Part shown: positions 7,792 through 16,140 of the stretch, piece by piece
Numbering within the stretch: the stretch's first letter is position 1
Layout of the letters: every line of letters starts with the position of its first letter
Assembly: GCF_003477885.1 (NCBI RefSeq)
Contig: NZ_QUEE01000026.1
Span: 1 to 32,270, forward strand
Direction: 5' to 3'
Source of the DNA: Lachnotalea sp. AF33-28
GTDB lineage: Bacteria; Bacillota; Clostridia; Lachnospirales; Lachnospiraceae
Length of the DNA stretch: 32,270 nucleotides
Notes under the pieces: generated by a model
What the model saw: the letters and a program-made list of their open reading frames with translations, nothing else
Database searches by the model: none
What the model was told of the DNA's origin: nothing
Position numbers and translations under genes: made by a program

Positions 7792-9447
7792 ATGAGCAAA
7801 ACAGTGAATGTGAAGGTAAACGCGGCGACTGCGGGAGGCGTACAGGAACACCTCTGGCGCTACATCGGCTACGATGAGTGCAACTACAGCTATACGCCGG
7901 AGGGAAAGGAGCTGCTCGCAAAATTCGGAGCCTTAAAAGACGCGCCCTATTATGTCCGGACGCATTTCATGTTCTGCACGGGCAATTGCCATGGAACCTA
8001 TAAATTCGGTTCCACCAACATATACTGGGAGGATGAAAACGGCAGGCCGGTCTATGATTTTACCTATTATGACAGGATCCTGGACGCCATTTTAGACAGC
8101 GGCAACAAGCCTTTTATAGAACTGGGCTTTATGCCCAAAGACCTGGCGGATACCAACTATCTCAAACCGGTGAAGGGCAACTGGGACAGCTATAACCAGT
8201 ATAAGGATACGGGCTGGACGTGCCCGCCCAAGGATTATGACAAGTGGCATGAGTTTATCAAAACGGTGGCGGAGCACCTGACCGAAAGATATGGGGAAGA
8301 GGAAATCGCGGCGTGGTATTTTGAGCTCTGGAACGAGCCGGATATCTTCTATTGGAACGGAACCGCGGCGGAGTACTGCCGGCTCTATGACTATACCGAA
8401 CATGCGCTGCACGGCGCTGCAAAGAGAGCACGGCTGTCCGGCCCGGCCGTGACCGGCATATTTGAAGGCGGGCATGCCCAGAAGTTCATGCGGTTTTTCC
8501 TGGACCACTGCCGCAGAGGAGCGAATTACTGCACGCAGGAAAAGGGAACCCGGCTTGACTTTATCACGTTTCACGCCAAGGGCGGGGGATTCCCCTTCCA
8601 GATGCATGCGCCAAAGGAGAACCCTTCCGTGGAAAGCCTGATCCATCAGGTGAAGCTGGGGCTTGATATCATTAAGGAATACGGATATCAGGATCGGGAA
8701 GTGGTGCTGTCCGAGGCGGACCCTGACGGATGGGCGGCAGGCGGCGTGTACGATAACGCCAATATGATCTTCCGCAATACGGAATATTACGCCTCCTATG
8801 TAGCGTCGTCCTATGCAGAGATCGACCGGTTAAGCGCCGAATACGGCATGAAGGTGCGCCCTCTGGCATGGGCCTTTCTGTTCCCGGGAGAGAGGTGCTT
8901 TGAGGGCACCAGGACATTTACCACCCAGGGCATCGATAAAGCGGTGTTTAACCTCTTCAAGATCTATGGGATGCTCGGGAATGAGAAATTAGGTTTTGAG
9001 TGTGATAAAGCGAAGCGGCCGGATCCGCAGAAAGTTCAGAAAACGTCCAGATATACCGGAGAAGGCGAAGAGACTTGGGTGACGGGATTTGCGGTAAGAG
9101 GAAATGGCGGCGAGATACAGACTGTCATCGCCAGCCACCACAATGACCGGGACCACAGGGAGATAAACAGGATAACGCTTGAAGTGGACGGCCTTAAAGA
9201 CGGGGAATATGCGGTGGAGCACTACCGCATCGATGTAGAGCACTCCAATCCCTATGCGGAATGGGTGAGACAGGGGTGCCCGCTGTTTCCGGAAGGGGAA
9301 CAGTACGAGGCTATCAAGAAGCGGGACGGGCTGGAGAAACTGTGTCCCGACAGCGTGATGCAGGCCGCAGACGGGCGGGCAGCGCTGGAATTTGATATGC
9401 CCGCCCATGGCGTATCCTGCCTGGTGTTCAGGCGCAATGACAATTAG
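7792..9447 (+). CDS. GH39 family glycoside hydrolase (beta-xylosidase-like)
   Basis: A 551-residue (beta/alpha)8 enzyme of clan GH-A. The acid/base glutamate is E182 in LWNEPD and the nucleophile E308 in VVLSEADPDG, both typical of GH39. The C-terminal part (about 400-551) matches the beta-sandwich that follows the barrel in this family. ATG 7792 is preferred to ATG 7774 because GGAGG (7779-7783) is spaced for it and overlaps the earlier codon region. No signal peptide, so it probably cleaves imported oligosaccharides in the cytoplasm. Family members remove beta-xylose and, in some cases, other sugars, so specificity is open. It follows the regulator by 71 bases with no terminator between. 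Confidence 0.85.
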   Translation: MSKTVNVKVNAATAGGVQEHLWRYIGYDECNYSYTPEGKELLAKFGALKDAPYYVRTHFMFCTGNCHGTYKFGSTNIYWEDENGRPVYDFTYYDRILDAILDSGNKPFIELGFMPKDLADTNYLKPVKGNWDSYNQYKDTGWTCPPKDYDKWHEFIKTVAEHLTERYGEEEIAAWYFELWNEPDIFYWNGTAAEYCRLYDYTEHALHGAAKRARLSGPAVTGIFEGGHAQKFMRFFLDHCRRGANYCTQEKGTRLDFITFHAKGGGFPFQMHAPKENPSVESLIHQVKLGLDIIKEYGYQDREVVLSEADPDGWAAGGVYDNANMIFRNTEYYASYVASSYAEIDRLSAEYGMKVRPLAWAFLFPGERCFEGTRTFTTQGIDKAVFNLFKIYGMLGNEKLGFECDKAKRPDPQKVQKTSRYTGEGEETWVTGFAVRGNGGEIQTVIASHHNDRDHREINRITLEVDGLKDGEYAVEHYRIDVEHSNPYAEWVRQGCPLFPEGEQYEAIKKRDGLEKLCPDSVMQAADGRAALEFDMPAHGVSCLVFRRNDN

Positions 9448-9462
9448 AAGGGAGAAAACATC

Positions 9463-10143
9463 ATGAAACAGAATCTGTCTGAAAAAACACTGGGAATCAT
9501 CCACGCATCCCATATAACGATCAAGGCAATGGAGCCCTACATAGAGAGGTATATCCCGGAGGTTCAGATCATGCATCTGTGTGACGATACCATACAGAGG
9601 GACAACATCCGGGCAGGTGCGGGAGTTATACCCAAGGTCAACTATTACAAATTCGCACAGTATGCCCATAACCTGGAGGAGGCCGGTGCGGATCTGATCC
9701 TGCTGGCATGCTCCACCTTCAACTACGCGGCCGAACTGGGCCGTCCTCTTGTGGACACCCCCATCGCCCAGATCGACCGGCCAATGATGGAGCTGGCCGT
9801 GAAAAACGGCAGGAAGATCGGGCTTCTCGCCACGCTGGCCACAACGGTGCCGTCCTCGGAGCGGCTGCTGGATATCGCGGCCGCAGAAGCCAAAGCCAGC
9901 ATTGAGAGAAAGACGGTACTGTGTCCGGAAGCTTTTGAAGCGTATTCGAGAGGCGACATCGCGCGGCACAATGAGATCCTGGTGGATGCGGTGGATAAGC
10001 TCTCAAAAAAGGTGGACTGTATCGTAATGGCCCAGCTGTCCATGTCGGCGCTGGCGCCTGATCTGAAGGACACGGCGGTTCCCGTATATAACAGCGGAGA
10101 GACCGGATTTCAGAGAGTGCGGCAGATGCTGGAGCAGATGTGA
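9463..10143 (+). CDS. Asp/Glu/hydantoin racemase superfamily protein
   Basis: A 226-residue protein with the two-lobed Asp/Glu racemase pattern. The first catalytic cysteine is present (C83 in LLACSTFNYA). In the second half the equivalent segment reads DCIVMAQLSMSAL, where racemases of this superfamily normally carry GCTH or a similar cysteine. It therefore has one of the two acid/base cysteines and may catalyse an isomerase or lyase reaction rather than a simple racemisation, as other members of the superfamily do. It lies 15 bases after the GH39 gene and 19 before the transketolase genes, within the operon. A role in processing a sugar acid is inferred from that context only. Confidence 0.7.
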   Translation: MKQNLSEKTLGIIHASHITIKAMEPYIERYIPEVQIMHLCDDTIQRDNIRAGAGVIPKVNYYKFAQYAHNLEEAGADLILLACSTFNYAAELGRPLVDTPIAQIDRPMMELAVKNGRKIGLLATLATTVPSSERLLDIAAAEAKASIERKTVLCPEAFEAYSRGDIARHNEILVDAVDKLSKKVDCIVMAQLSMSALAPDLKDTAVPVYNSGETGFQRVRQMLEQM

Positions 10144-10162
10144 CTCGGAAGGGCGGAAAGAA

Positions 10163-11002
10163 ATGCTGGAAGAGAAGATGCGGCAGGAATTAAATGAAAG
10201 AGCGCGTGCGATCAGGGAGAATGTGGTCAGGATGATCGGCGTTGGAAAAGCGGGCCATATTGGCGGCTCCTGCTCCATGGCGGAAATCACGGCGGTTCTG
10301 TATTTCTATAAAATGAGGCATGACCCCAAAAATCCGCGGATGAGGGACAGGGACAGATTTATTTTAAGCAAAGGGCATGCGGCGCTCGTGCAGTATGCGG
10401 CGCTGATGGAATGCGGCTATTTTGATAAGGAGTCCAGTATCCGTACGCTGAAGTGCCTCGGCAGCAGTTTGCAGGGGCATCCGGATATGAGAAAGCTGCC
10501 TGGCATTGAAGCCAACACGGGATCCTTAGGACAGGGGGTATCTCTGGCTTCGGGCATGGCGGCCGGACTGCGGCTTAACGGGATTGATGCCAAAGTGTAT
10601 GTGGCGGTCGGGGACGGTGAACTGGCGGAAGGCCAGATCTGGGAAGCCCTGTTGTCAGCCGCCAAGTTCAGGCTGGATAATCTGCGGGTGATCATAGATC
10701 GCAACGGCCTGCAGGCCACCGGAAGAACCGAGGAGAGATTTCCGATCGGTTCCATAGAGGAGAAGCTTAGGGCATTTGGCCTGGAGACGATAACTGCGGA
10801 CGGACATGACGTGGGCGCTCTGGCAGCCGCATTTGACCGGGCGGATGAGATAAAAGGCAAACCAACAGCCATTGTAGCCGATACGGTAAAAGGCAAAGGG
10901 ATCCCATTTGCCGAAGGAGAGGCGGGATATCACAACAAAGCGCTGACGCAGGAACAGTATGAAGAAGCTCTGTCAGCTCTCAAAAAGGGGGGAATCGCAT
11001 GA
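10163..11002 (+). CDS. Transketolase, N-terminal subunit
   Basis: 279 residues, the thiamine-diphosphate-binding half of a split transketolase. Visible motifs are GHIGGSCSMAEI, FILSKGHAALVQYAAL, the GDGE-led cofactor motif (GDGELAEGQIWEA) continuing to IDRNG, and the closing VKGKGIPFAE. It needs the C-terminal subunit, whose start codon overlaps its stop by four bases (ATGA), ensuring coupled translation. Transketolase moves two-carbon units between sugar phosphates. Split forms occur both as housekeeping enzymes and in dedicated sugar clusters, for example the AptA/AptB pair acting on apulose 4-phosphate. Its place between hydrolase and dehydrogenase genes favours a pathway-specific role. 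Confidence 0.9.
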   Translation: MLEEKMRQELNERARAIRENVVRMIGVGKAGHIGGSCSMAEITAVLYFYKMRHDPKNPRMRDRDRFILSKGHAALVQYAALMECGYFDKESSIRTLKCLGSSLQGHPDMRKLPGIEANTGSLGQGVSLASGMAAGLRLNGIDAKVYVAVGDGELAEGQIWEALLSAAKFRLDNLRVIIDRNGLQATGRTEERFPIGSIEEKLRAFGLETITADGHDVGALAAAFDRADEIKGKPTAIVADTVKGKGIPFAEGEAGYHNKALTQEQYEEALSALKKGGIA

Positions 11003-11934
11003 ACATCCATAATCAGAGAAGCGAATACGGGAAGGCCCTTGTGGAGCTGGGGGAAGAGAATCCGGACATCGTGGTGCTGGAGGCGGATCTGGGAAGGTCT
11101 ACCATGAGCTGTATGTTTGAAGAAAGATTTCCCGGCCGGTATTTTGAGATGGGAATTGCGGAGCAGAATATGACCAGCTTTGCCGGTGGCCTGGCACTGA
11201 CCGGAAAAATTGCATTCACCAATACCTTTGCGGTATTTGCGGCCGGAAGAGCTTATGATCAGATCCGCCAGAGCATAGCCACGGCTGAGCTGAATGTGAA
11301 GATTGCAGGCAGCAGCAGCGGCCTGTCAGACTTCGGAGACGGGGCTACGCATCAGGCTGTGGACGATGTGGCGCTCATGAGTGCTGTGCCCAATATGACG
11401 GTATTTACTCCCTGCGACGGCCCGGAGGTGAGGATGGCAGTGCGGGCGGCTGCCGCCGTGGAAGGGCCCTGCTATATCAGGCTTAGCAGAAACGATGTGG
11501 CGGATGTGTTTCCTGCCGGCGCTCAGTACAGGATCGGGGAACCGGTAGTGCTTCGCGAGGGGGAGGACGTGGCGGTATTCACCCATGGTATACTGGCGCA
11601 AGAGGCGTTAAAGGCGGCATTGGAGGCCGGGCGCGAGGGCATCAGCGTGAGTGTGATCCATGTCCCCACGGTAAAGCCGCTGAATGAAAATGCGGTGAAA
11701 GCCCTGGTAAGCGGGAAAAAGGGTGTGGTCGTGTGCGAGGAATGCAGCATCCGCGGCGGACTCGGCATGCTGGTATCTTATATCCTTAGAGGATCCGCAC
11801 TGCCTGTGGAATGCGTGGCGGTGATGGATGTATTCGGCCAGTCCGCAGGCTCCCACGAAGAGCTGCTGGCCTGTTACGGCTTGGACAGCGCCGGAATATT
11901 GAAAAAAATTATGAAAATAATGCAGGAGGCGTGA
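10999..11934 (+). CDS. Transketolase, C-terminal subunit
   Basis: 311 residues with the pyrimidine-binding domain (RSEYGKALVELGEENPDIVVLEADLG, split by the fold into short motifs; FEMGIAEQNMTSFAGGLAL with the conserved Glu) and the C-terminal transketolase domain (about 190-311, VFTHGILAQEAL, SVIHVPTVKPL, VVVCEECSIRGGLG). It completes the enzyme encoded by the overlapping upstream gene. The next gene starts one base after its stop. Together with the N-terminal half the total length is about 590 residues, slightly below one-chain transketolases. Confidence 0.9.
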   Translation: MNIHNQRSEYGKALVELGEENPDIVVLEADLGRSTMSCMFEERFPGRYFEMGIAEQNMTSFAGGLALTGKIAFTNTFAVFAAGRAYDQIRQSIATAELNVKIAGSSSGLSDFGDGATHQAVDDVALMSAVPNMTVFTPCDGPEVRMAVRAAAAVEGPCYIRLSRNDVADVFPAGAQYRIGEPVVLREGEDVAVFTHGILAQEALKAALEAGREGISVSVIHVPTVKPLNENAVKALVSGKKGVVVCEECSIRGGLGMLVSYILRGSALPVECVAVMDVFGQSAGSHEELLACYGLDSAGILKKIMKIMQEA

Positions 11935-11935
11935 A

Positions 11936-12817
11936 ATGATCGGATTTATAGGACTTGGAATCATGGGAAAGCCCATGGCAAAGAATCTGCTGAAAGCAGG
12001 TTTTTCCCTGAACATATATGATATCAATGAGACGGCGGCAGAGGAGGTGGCACAGGCGGGCGGAAAGCGCTGCAGCTCCCCCAGGGAGGCTGCCGAAAAC
12101 AGCGGTATGATCCTCACGATGCTGCCCAATTCCCCCCAGGTGAAGGAAGTGCTTATGGGGAAGAACGGCGTGCTGGAGGGCATGAAACCCGGCAGTATCG
12201 TCGTGGATATGAGCTCCATCGATCCCGGCGTATCTGTGGAGCTGGAAAAGGCGGTGTCCGCTGCGGGCGGAGAGATGATAGACGCGCCTGTGAGCGGAGG
12301 GGAACCCAAGGCAAAGGATGCCACGCTTTCCTTTATGTGCGGTGGGAAAGAAGAGGTATTTGCACAGGTGAAGCCGGTGCTGGAAAAGATGGGCGCCTCG
12401 GTGGTGCTGACCGGGCCCATCGGCAGCGGCAATATGACCAAGCTGGCGAATCAGATCATTGTGGCGGTAAACATCGCAGCCCTCTCGGAGGCGCTCGTGC
12501 TGGCGGCCAAGTCCGGAGTGAATCCTGAAAATGTATACAACGCCATAAAGGGAGGGCTTGCCGGGAGCACAGTTATGAACGCAAAGGCTCCCATGATGCT
12601 GGACCGCTGCTTTGATCCGGGTTTCCGCATTGAGCTTCATATAAAAGATCTGAAAAATGCGGTAAACGCCTCACAGGCGGTGGATATGGAACTGCCTCTG
12701 ACCCAGGCTGTTCTGGGAATGATGAATCATCTGAAAGACGAGGGGCTGGAAAAATGCGACCACAGCGCCATTCTCCGCTATTATGAGGAAAAGGAACAGG
12801 TGGAAGTAAAGCGGTGA
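11936..12817 (+). CDS. 3-hydroxyisobutyrate/2-hydroxy-3-oxopropionate dehydrogenase family (GarR-like)
   Basis: 293 residues, the usual length of beta-hydroxyacid dehydrogenases. It has the Rossmann motif GLGIMGKPMAKNL (6-18), the substrate-binding DAPVSGGEPKA near 120 and the catalytic lysine K169 in GSGNMTKLANQ. Members oxidise or reduce the 3-hydroxyl of short acids, including tartronate semialdehyde (GarR) and threonate or erythronate (LtnD/DtnD). In this operon it sits one base after the transketolase C gene and 40 before a TIM-barrel isomerase. A step on a C3-C5 sugar acid is likely; which one is unclear. Confidence 0.85.
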   Translation: MIGFIGLGIMGKPMAKNLLKAGFSLNIYDINETAAEEVAQAGGKRCSSPREAAENSGMILTMLPNSPQVKEVLMGKNGVLEGMKPGSIVVDMSSIDPGVSVELEKAVSAAGGEMIDAPVSGGEPKAKDATLSFMCGGKEEVFAQVKPVLEKMGASVVLTGPIGSGNMTKLANQIIVAVNIAALSEALVLAAKSGVNPENVYNAIKGGLAGSTVMNAKAPMMLDRCFDPGFRIELHIKDLKNAVNASQAVDMELPLTQAVLGMMNHLKDEGLEKCDHSAILRYYEEKEQVEVKR

Positions 12818-12857
12818 GAGGATGGGCTGGCAGAGCTGAAGCCGGAAAGGATGTAGA

Positions 12858-13670
12858 ATGGAACTGGGATGCTGTATCAATATGCTGGGAAATGCTGCCG
12901 ATCCCACCGGCAGCAGATATATCCCTCTTATAAAGGAGGCCGGATATGATTATGCCGAGCTTCCTCTGGCGCAGGTGATGGAGCTGGATGAAGAAAAGTT
13001 TCAGGAATTGCGGGTACTTCTTAAGCGAGCGGCGCTGCCGTGCAGATGCTGCAATAATTTCTATCCGGCATCCGTCCGGCTGACCGGAGAAAAAGTATCG
13101 TCAGAGAAGGCGGAGGAGTATACCAAGAGGGCGGTAAAACGGGCGGAGCTGCTGGGAAGCCGGTTTATAGTCTTTGGCAGCAGCGGCGCAAAAAATGTGC
13201 CCGCAGGGTTCCCGGAGGACCGCGCGTTTGAACAGATTGTAAGCGCCCTCCGGATGGCGGCGCGCTATGCTGGGCCCGCGGGAATCCGCATTGCCATTGA
13301 GCCCCTGAACCGGAAGGAAAGCAATATCATATGCAGCCTGGCGGAAGGGCGCAGGCTCATGGATGCGGTTGGCAGCCCCCAGGTGGGGCTTCTTGTGGAC
13401 TTCTACCATTTTGCTGTGGAGAAGGACAGCTATGCCTCTCTGGAAGAGAATGGCGGAAAGATCATCCATGTGCATTTTGCCAGCCCAGAAGGCCGGAGTT
13501 TTCCTGCGGAAAACATACCGGAATACGAACGGTTCTTCAAGCTGCTGAAGCTTAACGGGTATGACGGCGGGGTAAGCATTGAAGCCTTTACGGAACGGCC
13601 CCGGCAGGACCTCATAAAGGGCGGGAATATTGTCCGGTCCTATTTTAGACAGACAAAAAAGATCAATTAA
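12858..13670 (+). CDS. Sugar phosphate isomerase/epimerase (xylose-isomerase-like TIM barrel)
   Basis: 270 residues of the AP-endonuclease-2-like TIM barrel. Metal-ligand motifs are IAIEPLNRKESN, VGLLVDFYHFAVEKD, IIHVHFASPEGR and VSIEAFTE, matching hydroxypyruvate isomerase, OtnI and related ketose/aldose isomerases. ATG 12858 follows GGAAAGG at a workable distance. It is the last gene of the operon started by the GntR/LacI regulator; the T-box promoter of leuA begins about 20 bases after its stop with no terminator between, so some read-through into the T-box is possible. Exact substrate unknown. Confidence 0.8.
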   Translation: MELGCCINMLGNAADPTGSRYIPLIKEAGYDYAELPLAQVMELDEEKFQELRVLLKRAALPCRCCNNFYPASVRLTGEKVSSEKAEEYTKRAVKRAELLGSRFIVFGSSGAKNVPAGFPEDRAFEQIVSALRMAARYAGPAGIRIAIEPLNRKESNIICSLAEGRRLMDAVGSPQVGLLVDFYHFAVEKDSYASLEENGGKIIHVHFASPEGRSFPAENIPEYERFFKLLKLNGYDGGVSIEAFTERPRQDLIKGGNIVRSYFRQTKKIN

Positions 13671-13688
13671 ATAGATTAAATACACACC

Positions 13689-13717
13689 TTGCGCGGCCCG
13701 CAAAACTGTGTTACAAT
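13689..13717 (+). promoter_or_regulatory. Promoter of the leuA T-box transcript
   Basis: TTGCGC at 13689-13694, a 17-bp spacer and TACAAT at 13712-13717. Transcription would start near 13724, just ahead of T-box stem I. Confidence 0.55.
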
Positions 13718-13723
13718 TTACAA

Positions 13724-14031
13724 AACAGAATAAAGCGGAAAAGCGAAGATGAGGAAAAGTAACCGTATTTCGGGGAAGCAGAGAACTGCCGGTTGGTGCG
13801 AGGCAGTCGGGAGAAAGCGGTGAACTGGCCTCGGAGCTGCCGGCTGAAGGCTGCGGGGCGCGCGGTTGTGTAGGTTCGGACGGATATCCCGCCGTAGGAA
13901 GGGGAAGGGACATGACAGTGTCTTAGAGTGCACGGCATCGCGCCGTGAAATAGAGTGGTACCGCGTAAGCTTAAATTTACGTCTCTATAAAAGTGTTTAT
14001 ACCTGATAACATTTTTATGGGGATTTTTTTA
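13724..14031 (+). promoter_or_regulatory. T-box riboswitch, tRNA-Leu specific (specifier CUG)
   Basis: A leader of about 310 bases with the classic T-box parts. Stem I apical motifs are GCAGAGAACTGCC (13778-13790) and GGTTGGTG (13791-13798). The specifier loop reads GTGAA-CTG-GCCTCGGAG with CTG at 13825-13827, a leucine codon. The T-box AGAGTGGTACCGCG lies at 13952-13965, with TGGT ready to pair with an ACCA tRNA end (discriminator A, as in tRNA-Leu). It ends in a terminator. Uncharged tRNA-Leu binding would stabilise the antiterminator and allow synthesis of the downstream 2-isopropylmalate synthase, the committed step to leucine. The specifier is assigned from its position after GTGAA; the alternative in-register reading TGG would be Trp and does not fit the gene. 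Confidence 0.92.
13983..14031 (+). terminator. T-box regulated terminator
   Basis: The stem is formed by CTATAAAAGTGTTTAT (from about 13985) and ATAACATTTTTATGGGG (to about 14022), followed by seven T residues (14024-14030). The 5' arm lies just after the T-box sequence, as needed for the terminator/antiterminator switch. Confidence 0.8.
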
Positions 14032-14126
14032 GTTCTGTTGAAAACGTGCCCATTTGCCGTGAGATGGGTAAATTCGTAACAGGCCAGGGAAGCAGCGCGC
14101 CGCACCGGCGCAGAAAAGAGGAGAAT

Positions 14127-16121
14127 ATGAAAGCAGAAGGAAAATATGGAAGATCTTATTTTATGCCTCCGGAGGCAACCTATGACTGGGTGAAGAAGGA
14201 GAAAATCGAGAAAGCGCCGATCTGGTGCAGCGTGGACTTAAGGGACGGAAACCAGGCGCTGGTGGAGCCCATGGGGCTGGATGAAAAGCTGGAATTTTTT
14301 AAGATGCTGGTGGAAATCGGCTTTAAGGAAATCGAAGTGGGATTTCCCGCGGCATCGGATACCGAGTATAATTTCATGCGGGCGCTGATCGAGCAGAACA
14401 TGATCCCGGAGGATGTGACGGTCCAGGTGCTGACCCAGGCCAGGGAACATATCATAAGAAAGACCTTTGAGGCTGTAAAGGGCGCTCCCCACGCCATCGT
14501 ACATCTCTATAATTCCACCTCCGTCGCGCAGCGGGAGCAGGTATTCCGTAAGAGCAAAGAAGAGGTGAAAAAGCTGGCTGTGGACGGTGCTAAGCTGTTA
14601 AAGAGCCTGGCGGAGGAGACAGAGGGCAATTTCACATTCGAGTACAGCCCGGAGAGCTTTCCGGGCACGGAAGTGGACTATGCCGTCGAGGTATGCAACG
14701 CCGTGCTGGATGTGTGGCAGCCGGACGTTGAGCATAAAGCCGTCATCAACATACCCACAACGGTCCAGGTGGCAATGCCCCATGTGTTCGCCACACAGGT
14801 GGAGTATATCCATAAGCACCTGAAGTACAGGGATGCGGTTGTGCTGAGCGTCCATCCCCATAATGACAGGGGCTGCGGCATCAGCGATGCGGAATTCGGC
14901 GTGCTGGCCGGAGCGGACCGCATCGAGGGGACTCTGTTCGGTAACGGGGAGAGGACCGGTAATGTGGATATCGTGACGCTGGCGATGAATATGTTCTGCC
15001 ACGGTGTGGACCCCGAACTGGATTTCACCAATATTGCCAAGATCCGGGAGACCTATGAGCTGCTGACCGGCATGAAGGTGTATGAGAGGACGCCCTATGC
15101 GGGAGACCTGGTGTTCACCGCATTTTCCGGCTCCCATCAGGATGCGATTTCCAAGGGCATGGCCTGGTGGGAAGAGGGAAAGAGCGACGGCCGCTGGACG
15201 GTCCCTTATCTGCCCATCGATCCCAGGGACGTGGGCCGGGAGTACGAATCCGACGTCATCCGCATCAACAGCCAGTCCGGCAAGGGCGGCGTTGCCTTTA
15301 TACTGAAACAGAATTTTGGCATCTCCATGCCGGATAAGATGAAAGAAGAGGTGGGCTATCTGATCAAAGGGGTATCCGATCAGCGCCATCAGGAGCTGGT
15401 TCCCAAGGATATCTACCGCATCTTCGAGGAGCATTATATCAACCAGACCGATATCTTTAATGTGGCGGAAGTCCATTTCAAACAGAATAATGGTATCACC
15501 GCGGAGGTGACCATAGAGCAGGACAAAGAGAGACGCGTGATTGAGACCTCCGGGAACGGCCGTCTGGATGCGGTCAGCAACGCGGTTAAAATGTATTTCG
15601 GCATCAGCTACGAGCTGACCGAGTATGAGGAGCATGCGATTTCCAGAGGTTCGTCCTCTAAAGCCGCCGCTTATGTGGGCATTGTATGCCGCGGAAAGAT
15701 GTACTGGGGTGTGGGCATCGATGAGGATATCATCAAGAGCTCCATCGCGGCGCTGGTATCCGCTGTCAATAAGCTGGCCAAAAGCGAGAATGTGAAGGAG
15801 GGCAGGGAGGAGAGGATTGTGGATATCATGAACTACATCCAGAAGCACTATTACGATGTGACGCTGGATGTGCTGGCGGAGCAGTTTAACCTCTCCAAGC
15901 CGTATCTGTCCAGATATATAAAGGCGAAGTCCGGCATGACCTTCCAGGATGCAGTAAAAAAGGCGCGGATGAAAAAGGCCAGAACACTGCTCAAGGAATC
16001 CGGACAGACGGTGGAGTCCGTTGCGGAGAGCGTGGGCTATGATAATGTAGAACACTTCATACGCCTGTTTAAGAAGGCCTATGGGATGACGCCGGTTCAG
16101 TTTCGGAGTCAGAATAAATAA
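14127..16121 (+). CDS. leuA: 2-isopropylmalate synthase fused to an AraC-type DNA-binding domain
   Basis: 664 residues. Residues 1 to about 555 are a complete 2-isopropylmalate synthase of the long LeuA type: RDGNQAL (39-45), the metal-binding HPHNDRG (243-249), GTLFGNGERTGNVD, and a C-terminal LeuA regulatory domain ending around GIDEDIIKSSIAALVSAVNK. The enzyme condenses acetyl-CoA with 2-oxoisovalerate. From about residue 560 the frame continues without a break into a full AraC/XylS domain with both helix-turn-helix units (TLDVLAEQFNLSKPYLSRYI and SVAESVGYDNVEHFIRLFKK). ATG 14127 is chosen for AGAGGAG just upstream; the frame extends back to GTG 14046, but that lies within the post-terminator leader without a ribosome site. 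A Leu T-box controls it. The fusion could make the enzyme a leucine-responsive regulator, which is inference. Confidence 0.92.
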   Translation: MKAEGKYGRSYFMPPEATYDWVKKEKIEKAPIWCSVDLRDGNQALVEPMGLDEKLEFFKMLVEIGFKEIEVGFPAASDTEYNFMRALIEQNMIPEDVTVQVLTQAREHIIRKTFEAVKGAPHAIVHLYNSTSVAQREQVFRKSKEEVKKLAVDGAKLLKSLAEETEGNFTFEYSPESFPGTEVDYAVEVCNAVLDVWQPDVEHKAVINIPTTVQVAMPHVFATQVEYIHKHLKYRDAVVLSVHPHNDRGCGISDAEFGVLAGADRIEGTLFGNGERTGNVDIVTLAMNMFCHGVDPELDFTNIAKIRETYELLTGMKVYERTPYAGDLVFTAFSGSHQDAISKGMAWWEEGKSDGRWTVPYLPIDPRDVGREYESDVIRINSQSGKGGVAFILKQNFGISMPDKMKEEVGYLIKGVSDQRHQELVPKDIYRIFEEHYINQTDIFNVAEVHFKQNNGITAEVTIEQDKERRVIETSGNGRLDAVSNAVKMYFGISYELTEYEEHAISRGSSSKAAAYVGIVCRGKMYWGVGIDEDIIKSSIAALVSAVNKLAKSENVKEGREERIVDIMNYIQKHYYDVTLDVLAEQFNLSKPYLSRYIKAKSGMTFQDAVKKARMKKARTLLKESGQTVESVAESVGYDNVEHFIRLFKKAYGMTPVQFRSQNK

Positions 16122-16140
16122 GGAACGGAGTATAGGAATA

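Noticed and set aside
8989..9969. 326-codon minus-strand frame over the GH39/racemase junction
   Set aside because: It overlaps two well-supported genes on the opposite strand and shows no family motif.
14046..14126. Upstream GTG start extending LeuA by 27 residues
   Set aside because: The stretch begins just after the T-box terminator, has no ribosome binding site and does not resemble LeuA N termini; ATG 14127 has a proper AGAGGAG site.
14598..16055. Long 485-codon minus-strand open frame opposite leuA
   Set aside because: It mirrors a G+C-rich real gene, is rich in His/Leu/Ile without any domain pattern, and has no ribosome site. It is a coding shadow.
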